The notes: generated by a model not told the origin, from the sequence alone. 14,441 nt of DNA from JBAZGH01 sp041652935 (GCA_041652935.1 JBAZGH010000025.1:1-14441), one strand, 5' to 3'. Shown: positions 1-6,515, counted from the first letter of the stretch. Made by a program: numbers and translations.

Positions 1-2
1 AA

Positions 3-569
3 GTTATGTTTACCAGCAAGCAAAGCGTAGTCGAGCAGCGCCAGATCGGGCAAGATGTGCTGTCTTTAATTGACGGGCTGGAATATTGCCAGCAGGAAGA
101 TATTGATATTCTGGCAATTAGCGACATTAAGGAAGAGTTATCTGAAAAAATGCCCTTAATGCTTGATATTGCATCCAGCAATTCACTGGTTATAATGGAG
201 ATGAATATTGATTCAGCAATCAGGGCAATAGAAAAAATATTAGGAAGTTTTCCGCCTTCAAAGATAGAAGCTGCCAGAGTTTTATTGGCAGATGTTTTAG
301 AGGGCGTTGTCGTGCAAAAATTAATTCCTAAAAATGGAGGAGGGATGTCTTTAGCTGTTGAAATTTTAATGGGAATTCCGGCGGTAAAATCGGTAATTAG
401 AGAGGGGAAGATTAAACAAATAGAAACAATAATGCAAACTTCCGGAGCGCAAGGAATGGTAAGTATGACTCAGTCATTGGTAGGTTTGGCGCAAAACGGG
501 CAGATAAGCCGGGAGGAGGCGCTGGCAAACGCGCCGGAAAAGGAAGATTTTAATATAATGATTAAATAA
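3..569 (+). CDS. pilT: PilT-like twitching ATPase, C-terminal part (5' end outside window), degenerate active site
   Basis: The reading frame is open to the left edge, and the first ATG at 6 lies inside the homologous region, so the true start is upstream. The visible part matches the C-terminal half of PilT-type retraction ATPases: SVVEQRQIGQD, a Walker B region, FPPSKIEAARVLLADVLEGVV, the PilT signature around AVKSVIREGK, and a GM..M.QSL..L...G.ISREEAL tail. Family Walker B is DPDVILVGEMRD; here it reads DIDILAISDIKE, so the catalytic Glu is Asp and the Gly is Ser. The family His box ETGHLVFGTLHT reads SSNSLVIMEMNI and has lost both histidines. The protein therefore looks like a catalytically weakened or dead PilT paralogue, perhaps a PilU-like partner of an active ATPase. 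It ends 8 bp before pilC, with which it is probably cotranscribed. Family assignment is firm; inactivity is inferred. Confidence 0.85.
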   Translation, partial: VMFTSKQSVVEQRQIGQDVLSLIDGLEYCQQEDIDILAISDIKEELSEKMPLMLDIASSNSLVIMEMNIDSAIRAIEKILGSFPPSKIEAARVLLADVLEGVVVQKLIPKNGGGMSLAVEILMGIPAVKSVIREGKIKQIETIMQTSGAQGMVSMTQSLVGLAQNGQISREEALANAPEKEDFNIMIK

Positions 570-577
570 TCCAATAT

Positions 578-1774
578 ATGCCACTTTTTGAATACAAAGC
601 AAAAGATGAGGACGGAAATATAGCTACCGGGATGGTTGACGGCGCTAATGAACAGCTAGCGGTAAGCACGTTAAAAGACCAGGGATTGGCCGTTATCAGC
701 ATAAGAGAGAAAAAGAAGGGCCTTGGCATGGATGTTTTAAATCGGGTTAAGTCCAAAGATGTCGTTATTTTTTCCCGCCAGTTTTCCGTCATGATTTCCG
801 CCAGCATTCCGGTAGTGCAGGCGCTTAAAGTTTTAATTGACCAGACTGAGAATATTTCCCTGAAAATGACGGTTTCTGAAATAGCCGATGAAGTAAACGG
901 AGGCGCAAAATTATCCGATGCCCTGGGGAAGAGAAAAAAAATATTCAATGATTTTTATGTCAGTGTTGTTCGCGCGGGCGAAAGCTCCGGCAAACTGGAT
1001 GAGGTGCTTAATTATTTGGCCGATGAGATGGAAAAAGATTATGATATGATGCATAAGATAAAAGGCGCGATGATTTATCCTGTTTTTGTCTTAGCTGGGC
1101 TGGGGGTTGTCGGCACGGTTATGATGGTTTGGGTGGTGCCGAAATTAACGGCTGTCATATCGGAAACCGGCGGGGAATTGCCGATCGCCACCAAGATTCT
1201 TATAGTTACTTCCAATGTAATGGCTAATTATTGGTGGGTTCTTTTGATTATTATTGCCGGATTAATATTTGGAGTAAAAGCATACGGTAAAACTCCAATG
1301 GGGCGCTTGCAAATTGATGCTTTAAAAATAAAATTACCGATATTTGGAAATTTATTCCAGAAAATTGCCTTAGTTCGTTTTACCCGTTCAATGAAAACAT
1401 TAATAGCCGGCGGAGTTCCGATAGCTTCCAGCTTAAAAATTGCTGGAGATGTTGTGGGAAATGAAGTTTATAAAAATATAATAAAAGAAACCAGGGAAGC
1501 GGTCGAGGGCGGAGCTTCAATTTCCAGCGTTTTTTTAAAGAAAAAAGAGATGCCGAATATGGTTTCGCAGATGATATCCGTGGGGGAAAAAACCGGAAAA
1601 ATTGATGTTATCTTGGACAGAGTTACGGAATTTTATTCGCGCGAGATTACAAACTTAGTGGCTAATTTGGTAACCTTAATGGAACCGATTATCATGGTAA
1701 TAATGGGAATCGGCGTGGGGCTAATGGTGGCGGCCATTATTATGCCGATGTATAATATGGCAAACCAGTTTTAG
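578..1774 (+). CDS. pilC: Type IV pilus inner-membrane platform protein PilC
   Basis: This is the polytopic platform protein that couples PilB/PilT-type ATPases to pilin insertion and extraction. At 398 aa it has normal family length. Two T2SSF (GspF) domains are visible, at about residues 67-190 and 268-390, each with its signature: RAGESSGKLDEVLNYLAD near 132 and SVGEKTGKIDVILDRV near 334. Membrane segments lie near 165-187, 219-237 and 366-389. The N-terminus MPLFEYKAKDEDG is typical of the family and fixes the start at 578, 8 bp after the PilT-like gene. There is no clear Shine-Dalgarno site, so translational coupling is likely. No terminator with a T tract follows it. Confidence 0.95.
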   Translation: MPLFEYKAKDEDGNIATGMVDGANEQLAVSTLKDQGLAVISIREKKKGLGMDVLNRVKSKDVVIFSRQFSVMISASIPVVQALKVLIDQTENISLKMTVSEIADEVNGGAKLSDALGKRKKIFNDFYVSVVRAGESSGKLDEVLNYLADEMEKDYDMMHKIKGAMIYPVFVLAGLGVVGTVMMVWVVPKLTAVISETGGELPIATKILIVTSNVMANYWWVLLIIIAGLIFGVKAYGKTPMGRLQIDALKIKLPIFGNLFQKIALVRFTRSMKTLIAGGVPIASSLKIAGDVVGNEVYKNIIKETREAVEGGASISSVFLKKKEMPNMVSQMISVGEKTGKIDVILDRVTEFYSREITNLVANLVTLMEPIIMVIMGIGVGLMVAAIIMPMYNMANQF

Positions 1775-1780
1775 TTCAAA

Positions 1781-1827
1781 AGTTGGAAAGCATGCCTGTC
1801 GGCAGGCAGGCTTATGAAGTTGCAAAG
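1781..1827. repeat. GC-rich hairpin flanked by a 10-bp direct repeat
   Basis: An 11-bp stem with one mismatch (1788-1798 with 1803-1813) and a TCGG loop lies between two near-identical direct repeats, agttggaaag at 1781 and agttgcaaag at 1818 (9 of 10 identical). No T tract follows, so it is not a standard terminator. The surrounding AAAGTTG/CAAAGTT words resemble the 7-bp word arrays seen elsewhere in the window. It could be a small REP-like element or an mRNA-stabilising hairpin after pilC. Confidence 0.6.
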
Positions 1828-1852
1828 TTAAAAGAAGAATTTGATGTTTTTA

Positions 1853-1881
1853 TTTATAGTTTATTGAGTTTATGGTATAAT
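1853..1881 (+). promoter_or_regulatory. Promoter for first major pilin (extended -10)
   Basis: A perfect TATAAT at 1876-1881 is preceded by TGG, giving an extended -10. A weak -35-like TTTATA lies 17 bp upstream at 1853-1858. Transcription would start near 1888 and leave a leader of about 80 nt before the pilin start. The same TGGTATAAT string precedes the third pilin-like gene. Confidence 0.6.
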
Positions 1882-1936
1882 GTGGATAAGATTAATTAAT
1901 AAGAAAGTTTATATATTTAATTAATTTAACTACTTT

Positions 1937-1963
1937 TAGTGGATTATCCACTATCCTTGGAGG
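1937..1963 (+). promoter_or_regulatory. 5' leader hairpin plus strong Shine-Dalgarno
   Basis: A perfect 7-bp inverted repeat (tagtgga at 1937-1943, tccacta at 1947-1953, loop tta) ends 5 nt before GGAGG at 1959-1963. The ATG at 1971 follows at normal spacing. Strong ribosome sites are rare in this window; only the two large pilins have one, which suggests high expression. The hairpin may protect the mRNA 5' region or tune ribosome access. Confidence 0.55.
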
Positions 1964-1970
1964 TAAAATT

Positions 1971-2450
1971 ATGAATAAAAGGGGTTTTACTTTAATTGAG
2001 CTTTTGGTAGTCATTGCTATCATCGGCTTACTATCAACCATGGCAGTTGTTTCTTTAAACAGCGCCAGAGTTAAAGCGCGCGATGCTCGGCGTTTAGCTG
2101 ACGTAAAGCAGTTAAGCACCGCGATTGAGCTTGAGGCGGCTAATTCCAATACCAGTAGTTATGCTACAGTATTAACCAGCTGCGCGACAGTGGCTGCTAA
2201 AACAACCACTTGCGGAACGATTACTAATTTAAATTTTGCCAATGTAATTGATCCATCAGCTGGAGGAACTGGAACTGCCTGCGCTACCGACGGAGCCGCT
2301 GTTTGCGATTATGCGATGGGAACAGTGCCGACCGCTACCACCTACGATATCTGCTTCTACTTAGAAACCGGAGCTGGCAGTTTAAGTACTGCCGGTATGT
2401 ATCATGTTGAAGAGGGCGGAAGCATGGCTTTAGGATGTCCAGCAGCATAA
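1971..2450 (+). CDS. Type IV pilin, putative major subunit 1
   Basis: This 159-aa type IV pilin has a class III leader, MNKRG|FTLIELLVVIAIIGLL, with cleavage and N-methylation expected after Gly5 and Glu at mature position 5. The hydrophobic N-terminal helix continues into a basic stretch (ARVKARDARRLADVKQ). The globular domain is Ala/Thr-rich and has six cysteines (C71, C81, C104, C112, C128, C156) that match the next pilin one for one, so up to three disulfides are possible. A GGAGG site lies upstream, with its own promoter and a terminator downstream, so it is a monocistronic, probably highly expressed unit. Which of the two paralogues is the main filament subunit cannot be told from sequence. 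Confidence 0.92.
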   Translation: MNKRGFTLIELLVVIAIIGLLSTMAVVSLNSARVKARDARRLADVKQLSTAIELEAANSNTSSYATVLTSCATVAAKTTTCGTITNLNFANVIDPSAGGTGTACATDGAAVCDYAMGTVPTATTYDICFYLETGAGSLSTAGMYHVEEGGSMALGCPAA

Positions 2451-2470
2451 ATAATAGAATTATAGTTTAA

Positions 2471-2502
2471 AAAAGAACCGTTTAGCGCGGTTCTTTTTGT
2501 TT
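2471..2502 (+). terminator. Rho-independent terminator after pilin 1
   Basis: A perfect 10-bp stem (2471-2480 with 2488-2497) has a 7-nt loop, and its 3' arm runs into TTTTTGTTT. It lies 20 bp after the pilin stop and separates the two pilin genes. Confidence 0.85.
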
Positions 2503-2528
2503 ACAAAAATAGTAATTTATAGTAAAAT
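2500..2528 (+). promoter_or_regulatory. Promoter for second pilin
   Basis: TTTACA at 2500-2505 and TAAAAT at 2523-2528 are separated by exactly 17 bp, close to the sigma-70 consensus. It starts directly in the T tract of the preceding terminator. An alternative -10 (GATAAT, 2532-2537) is also possible. Confidence 0.55.
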
Positions 2529-2573
2529 TATGATAATAGCTATTTATATATTATTTATAAAAAAGGAGGATTT

Positions 2574-3071
2574 ATGAAAAAGGATAAAATTTGTATTTTT
2601 AAAAACCAGGGTTTTACTTTAATTGAGCTTTTGGTGGTTATTGCAATTATCGGCTTATTATCAACTATGGCTACAATTTCCCTAAATGGCGCCCGGATTA
2701 AGGCGCGCGACGCCCGCCGCTTGGCTGATGTTCGGCAGTTAAGCATGGCAGTTGAGCTATCGGCCGCTAATTCGGCAACCAGCGATTATTCGGAAGTATT
2801 AAGCGCTTGCAGCGATGCCGGAACAAAGACAACTGATTGCGGGATTATCTTAAATTTGAATTTTGCCAACGTCGTGGATCCCGTGGGGCAGGGGGGGGCG
2901 GATGCTTGCGCCGATGATAATTCAGCCGGATGCGATTATTCCATAGGTAATTCTGATGTAACCAATACTGAGTACGCTATTTGTTTTTACCTTGAAGAAG
3001 ACGCAGGAAGCATAGGCGCGGGAATCAACCACGTAGAACAGGGTGGAAGCATGGCTGCCGGATGCCCATAA
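2574..3071 (+). CDS. Type IV pilin, putative major subunit 2 (paralogue of pilin 1)
   Basis: This 165-aa pilin has a longer leader ending NQG|FTLIELLVVIAIIGLLSTMA; cleavage is predicted after Gly13. The first helix and the ARIKARDARRLADVRQLS segment are nearly identical to pilin 1 at protein and DNA level. The globular domains diverge but keep six cysteines in matching positions (C79, C89, C112, C120, C137, C164), the NLNFANV.DP motif, ICFYLE, and the HVE.GGSMA.GCP ending. AAGGAGGA at 2563-2570 is a strong ribosome site. An 8-G run at 2891-2898 lies in the coding sequence (VGQGGAD). It is a tandem duplicate with its own promoter and terminator, perhaps an alternative filament subunit. Confidence 0.92.
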   Translation: MKKDKICIFKNQGFTLIELLVVIAIIGLLSTMATISLNGARIKARDARRLADVRQLSMAVELSAANSATSDYSEVLSACSDAGTKTTDCGIILNLNFANVVDPVGQGGADACADDNSAGCDYSIGNSDVTNTEYAICFYLEEDAGSIGAGINHVEQGGSMAAGCP

Positions 3072-3095
3072 TTTATAAAATAAAAATTCATAATC

Positions 3096-3129
3096 AAAAA
3101 ATCACTGAAAGGTGATTTTTTATTTTTTT
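3096..3129 (+). terminator. Rho-independent terminator after pilin 2
   Basis: The core tcact-GAAA-ggtga hairpin (closing T-G wobble) is extended by an A run pairing with a T run, followed by TTTTTTATTTTTTT. It begins 25 bp after the pilin stop. Confidence 0.8.
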
Positions 3130-3145
3130 AATATATATTAAAATA

Positions 3146-3154
3146 TGGTATAAT
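3146..3154 (+). promoter_or_regulatory. Extended -10 promoter element before third pilin-like gene
   Basis: TGGTATAAT is identical to the element upstream of pilin 1. The -35 position holds only T-rich sequence. The start codon at 3182 lies 27 bp downstream with no Shine-Dalgarno site. It would drive the third pilin-like gene and probably pilD and the genes beyond. Confidence 0.5.
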
Positions 3155-3181
3155 AAAATAAATGAAATTAAACTTTATTTT

Positions 3182-3631
3182 ATGTTAAAAGATAAAAAGG
3201 GGTTAACTTGGCTGGAAGCAATAATAATAATTGCTGTTGTAATCGGGTTATTTTTTCTTGCCAGAGCGGGGATAAATAACGCCCAAGTAAAATCAAGAGA
3301 TATACAGCGTCTGGCGGAGGTGAAAAAGATTCAAAACGCGTTGGAATTTTATTTTTATCACCGCAGCCAATATCCCGTATTAGAAAACGCTGTTTTAGGA
3401 AGCGGCGATTTTAAATTGTTGTGCGATACTGATTCTGGTTTCCAAAAAAATAGTGATAATTGCGATAAAATATTTTTAGAGGATATAAGCCCCACACCTT
3501 CTTCTCCGCAGAATGATTTTTATATTTATAGCGGTAGCGGGCAGAGTTATATTATCAACTTTTCATTAGAAAAAGAAGCGGGAGGGCTATCTGCGGGGGA
3601 ACATGCAGCCAGTGAAATGGGAATTGAATAA
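3182..3631 (+). CDS. Atypical type IV pilin-like / pseudopilin protein
   Basis: This 149-aa protein has a pilin-type N-terminus, but with G|LTWLEAIIIIAVVIGLFF instead of G|FTLIE. Gly7 before the cut site and Glu at mature position 5 are kept; mature position 1 is Leu rather than Phe, and Trp replaces the hydrophobic residue at position 3. The helix is followed by the pilin-like segment NNAQVKSRDIQRLAEVKKIQNALEFYF, which resembles the ARDARRLADVKQL segment of the two larger pilins, and by a QYP motif common in pilins. The globular part has two cysteines. It is probably a minor pilin processed by PilD, which is encoded next. It lacks a strong ribosome site, consistent with lower abundance. Confidence 0.75.
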   Translation: MLKDKKGLTWLEAIIIIAVVIGLFFLARAGINNAQVKSRDIQRLAEVKKIQNALEFYFYHRSQYPVLENAVLGSGDFKLLCDTDSGFQKNSDNCDKIFLEDISPTPSSPQNDFYIYSGSGQSYIINFSLEKEAGGLSAGEHAASEMGIE

Positions 3632-3768
3632 ATTATTCTAATTACTCTAATTAATCTAATAAATGACCAATTACCAATGTCCAATTTCCAATCAATGACC
3701 AATACCAAATGACCAATTGAAAATTGCTTATTGGAAATTTTTAGAATAATTAGGTTAATAGAATAATT
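3631..3768. repeat. Intergenic inverted repeat enclosing a 7-bp CCAAT word array
   Basis: The left arm is three 9-bp units of TANTCTAAT (3634-3660). The reverse complement of 3741-3768 matches 3631-3659 at about 25 of 29 positions. Between the arms, 3665-3692 is a period-7 array ending in CCAAT four times, and further GACCAAT units continue to 3718. A perfect 10-bp inverted repeat (aatttccaat 3683-3692, attggaaatt 3730-3739) nests inside. The element fills the gap before pilD, and no gene lies in it. Confidence 0.75.
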
Positions 3769-3775
3769 AGAAATT

Positions 3776-4555
3776 ATGACAGTACTCTATTTTTTTATCC
3801 TTATACTGGGTTTGTGCGTTGGTAGTTTTATCAACTGTCTTGTTTGGCGGCTTAATAAGAAAAAAACAATCTTAGGAAGGTCAATGTGCCCGAAGTGTAA
3901 AAAGAAAATAAGCTGGTATGATAATATTCCGGTTTTAAGTTTTTTCATTTTACGAGGCAGGTGCCGATATTGCCATAAATCAATTTCATTGCAATATCCG
4001 GCAGTAGAGATAATTATTGGAGTTTTGTTTGTTTTAGCACTGTATAATCATCAAGCAAATAACTGGTTACTGGTTGCTGATTTCTGGTTGCTGATTCGCA
4101 ATTTATTTTTTATTTCTATCTTAACGGTTATTTTCATATATGATCTGCGCTGGTATCTCATTTTAGACATAATTACCGTGCCGGCAATGATTGTGGCGCT
4201 AATTTTAAATTTATTTTTAGAGTACCCGCTGCAAAATTTATTTTTAGCGGCCGTTATCGGCGCGGGATTTTTCTTATTCCAATATATTATTTCCCGAGGA
4301 AAATGGATAGGCGGGGGAGATATAAGGATGGGAGCTTTAATGGGTTTTATGCTGGGCTATCCCGGAGTTATCACAGGATTGATGTTAAGCTATATTTTTG
4401 GCTCGATTATTGGTATAATATTATTAATAGCAGGCAGAAAAAAAATGTCTTCCCAAATTCCTTTTGGAACATTTTTAAGCGCAGCAACAATAATTACGCT
4501 TTTATACGGCCAAAAAATTTTAGTTTGGTATATGAATTTAGCATATTTGCAATAA
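3776..4555 (+). CDS. pilD: Prepilin peptidase / N-methyltransferase PilD
   Basis: PilD is the inner-membrane aspartic protease that removes the leader from prepilins and methylates the new N-terminus. At 259 aa it is of normal length. After a first helix with GSFINCLVWRL comes the N-terminal zinc-ribbon domain with two CxxC pairs (C38/C41, C63/C66). The C-terminal A24 peptidase domain has Asp123 (IYDLRWYLI) and the GGGD motif with Asp182 (GGGDIRMGALMG), the two catalytic aspartates, plus several membrane helices. Residues about 96-108 (NWLLVADFWLLIR) are encoded by five 7-bp repeat units, an apparent insertion in the linker between the domains. The gene follows a repeat-filled gap and has no clear ribosome site. 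Confidence 0.95.
   Translation: MTVLYFFILILGLCVGSFINCLVWRLNKKKTILGRSMCPKCKKKISWYDNIPVLSFFILRGRCRYCHKSISLQYPAVEIIIGVLFVLALYNHQANNWLLVADFWLLIRNLFFISILTVIFIYDLRWYLILDIITVPAMIVALILNLFLEYPLQNLFLAAVIGAGFFLFQYIISRGKWIGGGDIRMGALMGFMLGYPGVITGLMLSYIFGSIIGIILLIAGRKKMSSQIPFGTFLSAATIITLLYGQKILVWYMNLAYLQ
4063..4097 (+). repeat. Five-unit 7-bp repeat inside pilD
   Basis: The units are CTGGTTA, CTGGTTG, CTGATTT, CTGGTTG and CTGATTC, in perfect period 7 with consensus CTGRTTN. They encode part of NWLLVADFWLLIR in the interdomain region. Because 7 is not a multiple of 3, gain or loss of one unit would break the frame. Confidence 0.85.
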
Positions 4556-4585
4556 ATTTATCAATATTAAAAATTTAATATTTTC

Positions 4586-5887
4586 ATGTTCAAATCATTT
4601 TTTAAAAAATTATTTTTAATTTTATTTTTAGCTCTACTGGGAGGAATAGCAGCATCTTTTATTTTTATCGCTGATCCTCTGGAAAGTGAAATTGCCGGCG
4701 CGATAGGCCTGGGAACGCCGGCTAAAAATGTTTTTGGCTGGGTCTGGTCTGATAACGTGGGGTGGATTAGCTTTAACTGCGTCCAGAGTTTTTGTTCGGA
4801 TAATCGGACGTTAATATGCAACGGCGATTCTGACTGCGTCGGAGATTGCGAATTTGATACGGTTGACTGCGACGCTACCAGTAATTATGGAGTAAATTAT
4901 AATTCTGCAACTGGAAATTTATCCGGGTACGCCTGGGGTGATAATATAGGTTGGATAAATTTTGATTCTGCCGGACCCTTTCCCGAATCTCCAAATCATT
5001 CTGTCCAATATAGTTCTGTAACAGGAGATGTTACCGGTTGGGCTAGGATTGTAAATAAAATAGACGAGGGAGCCGGAGAGGGCTGGATAAAATTCGACGG
5101 CTGGAATAATGACGTTACCGTATCCAATAACCAATTTTACGGTTGGGCCTGGAACAAAGACAGCGGTGAAACCGGTGTCGGCTGGATAAGTTTTAACTGT
5201 GCCAACCAATCCGAGTGCGGTACCAGCAATTATAAAGTTTATATAAACCATCCGCCAGCAGCGGAAAATTTAAGCAGTGAGATATCGGGTGGATGCGCCG
5301 GACAGCTATTATCAGCGACGCTGGGCTGGGGATTCAGCGATAACGATTCGGCTTCAAGCGAGAGCGCTTATGAGGTAGAGGTCCGCGATAGCGGTGGAGG
5401 ATTGGTTTTAGATACGGGAAAGGTGGCTTTTGCCGCTTACCAAAGGATTATTGGCAGCGGATTGGCATATAATCAAAATTATGACTGGCAGGTTAGAGTT
5501 TGGGATAATTATAATTTAGCTTCTGAATGGGCAGAGGGAAATTTTACTACTCCTTTGCACCAAGCTCCGGATCCAGATTTTACTTGGGGGCCTTCCAGCG
5601 GAGTTCAAGGGACTTCATTTTCTCCTTCTGCTTTAGAAGATGTGTTTTTTGCCGGCAGCGCTACGACTTACGGCGGAGCAACAATAGCAGAATGGGATTG
5701 GGTATTTGCCGATGCATTACCAAACGCCTCCACTACGCCTAATCCGGGCCCGATTCAATTTCAGTCCGCGGGAGATAAAGAAGTTACGCTTACCGTAACT
5801 GACAGCGACGGCCTTAACTGCGATATTACCCAAAATATTACCTCTCAAATGAGCCTACCTATATGGGAAGAGGTAAAGCCGGAATAG
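4586..5887 (+). CDS. Secreted or membrane-anchored surface protein with GWxW/GWIxFN repeats and Ig-like domains
   Basis: This 433-aa protein begins with a basic, hydrophobic signal or anchor (MFKSFFKKLFLILFLALLGG, continuing to about residue 29). Residues 50-205 carry four degenerate Trp/Gly repeats: FGWVWSDNVGWISFNC, SGYAWGDNIGWINFD, TGWARI...GEGWIKFDG and YGWAWNK...GVGWISFNC. A cysteine-rich insert (C65, C70, C78, C84, C88, C95) sits after the first repeat. Residues about 222-322 resemble a fibronectin III-like domain (NHPPAAENL...YDWQVRVWDNYNLASEWAEG), and 328-415 a PKD-like domain (DPDFTWGPSSG...VTLTVTDSDGLNC). No C-terminal anchor or sorting motif is visible. Its position between pilD and the minor pilins suggests a pilus-associated adhesin or tip protein; that role is inferred from context only. 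Confidence 0.75.
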   Translation: MFKSFFKKLFLILFLALLGGIAASFIFIADPLESEIAGAIGLGTPAKNVFGWVWSDNVGWISFNCVQSFCSDNRTLICNGDSDCVGDCEFDTVDCDATSNYGVNYNSATGNLSGYAWGDNIGWINFDSAGPFPESPNHSVQYSSVTGDVTGWARIVNKIDEGAGEGWIKFDGWNNDVTVSNNQFYGWAWNKDSGETGVGWISFNCANQSECGTSNYKVYINHPPAAENLSSEISGGCAGQLLSATLGWGFSDNDSASSESAYEVEVRDSGGGLVLDTGKVAFAAYQRIIGSGLAYNQNYDWQVRVWDNYNLASEWAEGNFTTPLHQAPDPDFTWGPSSGVQGTSFSPSALEDVFFAGSATTYGGATIAEWDWVFADALPNASTTPNPGPIQFQSAGDKEVTLTVTDSDGLNCDITQNITSQMSLPIWEEVKPE

Positions 5888-5893
5888 ATTAGT

Positions 5894-5924
5894 TGAAAGT
5901 AGAAAGTTTATAAAGTTAGAAAGT
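5894..5924 (+). repeat. Degenerate 7-bp GAAAGT word array
   Basis: TGAAAGT and AGAAAGT lie in tandem, followed by TTATAAAGT and TAGAAAGT. It occupies the short gap before the GspH-like gene, whose ATG is at 5930. Confidence 0.6.
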
Positions 5925-5929
5925 TAATA

Positions 5930-6514
5930 ATGATATTACAAAAAATAAAAATTAAATTATACAAAAAAAACCAGCACCGGATAAGACCTGGTGCTGGTTT
6001 CACATTGGTTGAATTGCTTGTTTCCATATCAATTTTAATGATTATGACGATGATGGTTTTAGTTAATTATAATATCTCCGGCAGAAATTCAGCATTGTTA
6101 TTAGAAGCGCATAAGTTCGCCGGGGATGTCCGCCGGGCGCAGAATATGGCAATGGGTTCTTTTGAATTAGAATCAATTGCAACTGTTCCAGCTGGCGGGT
6201 GGGGAATATATATACCCGATAGCGCGGAAGACAATACTTATTATATTTTTGCCGACATAGACGGCAATGAAGATTATGATAATTTAACCGATGAAATTTT
6301 TGAGACAATGACTTTGCAAAACAACGTGTCTTTTACCGCTGGAAGCTTAAATAATTCTATTATTTTTCTTCCACCCGATCCCCGCACATTTATTAACGGC
6401 GAGGATATAGACGGGCTTTCAGTTGACTCGGAAATTACAATTATTTTTTCCAGCGAAGCGGGAACTAAGGATGTTTATTTAAATGATTTGGGATTAATTG
6501 ATATAGAAGATTAA
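5930..6514 (+). CDS. GspH/FimT-like minor pseudopilin
   Basis: This 194-aa prepilin-like protein has a long basic leader, with cleavage expected in PGAG|FTLVELLVSISILMIMTMMVLVNY. The helix is followed by LLLEAHKFAGDVRRAQNMAMGS, the segment typical of GspH/FimT minor pilins, and a beta-rich C-terminal domain (GGWGIYIPDS, ITIIFSSEAGTKDVYLNDLGLI). GspH/FimT proteins sit at the pilus tip with the PilV/W/X-type subunits, and such genes follow here. The start at 5930 gives a 24-residue leader; no ribosome site supports it, and a shorter leader is not excluded. An 11-bp hairpin is encoded within the leader. Confidence 0.85.
   Translation: MILQKIKIKLYKKNQHRIRPGAGFTLVELLVSISILMIMTMMVLVNYNISGRNSALLLEAHKFAGDVRRAQNMAMGSFELESIATVPAGGWGIYIPDSAEDNTYYIFADIDGNEDYDNLTDEIFETMTLQNNVSFTAGSLNNSIIFLPPDPRTFINGEDIDGLSVDSEITIIFSSEAGTKDVYLNDLGLIDIED
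5968..6000 (+). repeat. Perfect 11-bp stem-loop within the prepilin leader coding sequence
   Basis: Positions 5968-5978 (aaaccagcacc) pair perfectly with 5990-6000 (ggtgctggttt) around an 11-nt loop. The stem encodes the leader up to the cleavage site. Taken alone it looks like a terminator stem, but the T run is short, so attenuation is only a possibility. Confidence 0.7.
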
Positions 6515-6515
6515 T

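Noticed and set aside
562..948. Minus-strand frames opposite pilC, the pilins, ligA, gatC and gatA
   Set aside because: They are antisense shadows of clearly conserved genes and have no domain features of their own.
3665..3718. Possible CRISPR array from regularly spaced CCAAT words
   Set aside because: The units are 7 bp with no spacers, far too short for CRISPR repeats, and no cas gene is present.
4303..4578. 91-codon frame overlapping the 3' part of pilD
   Set aside because: The pilD frame contains the conserved GGGD catalytic motif there; the alternative frame shows no family similarity.
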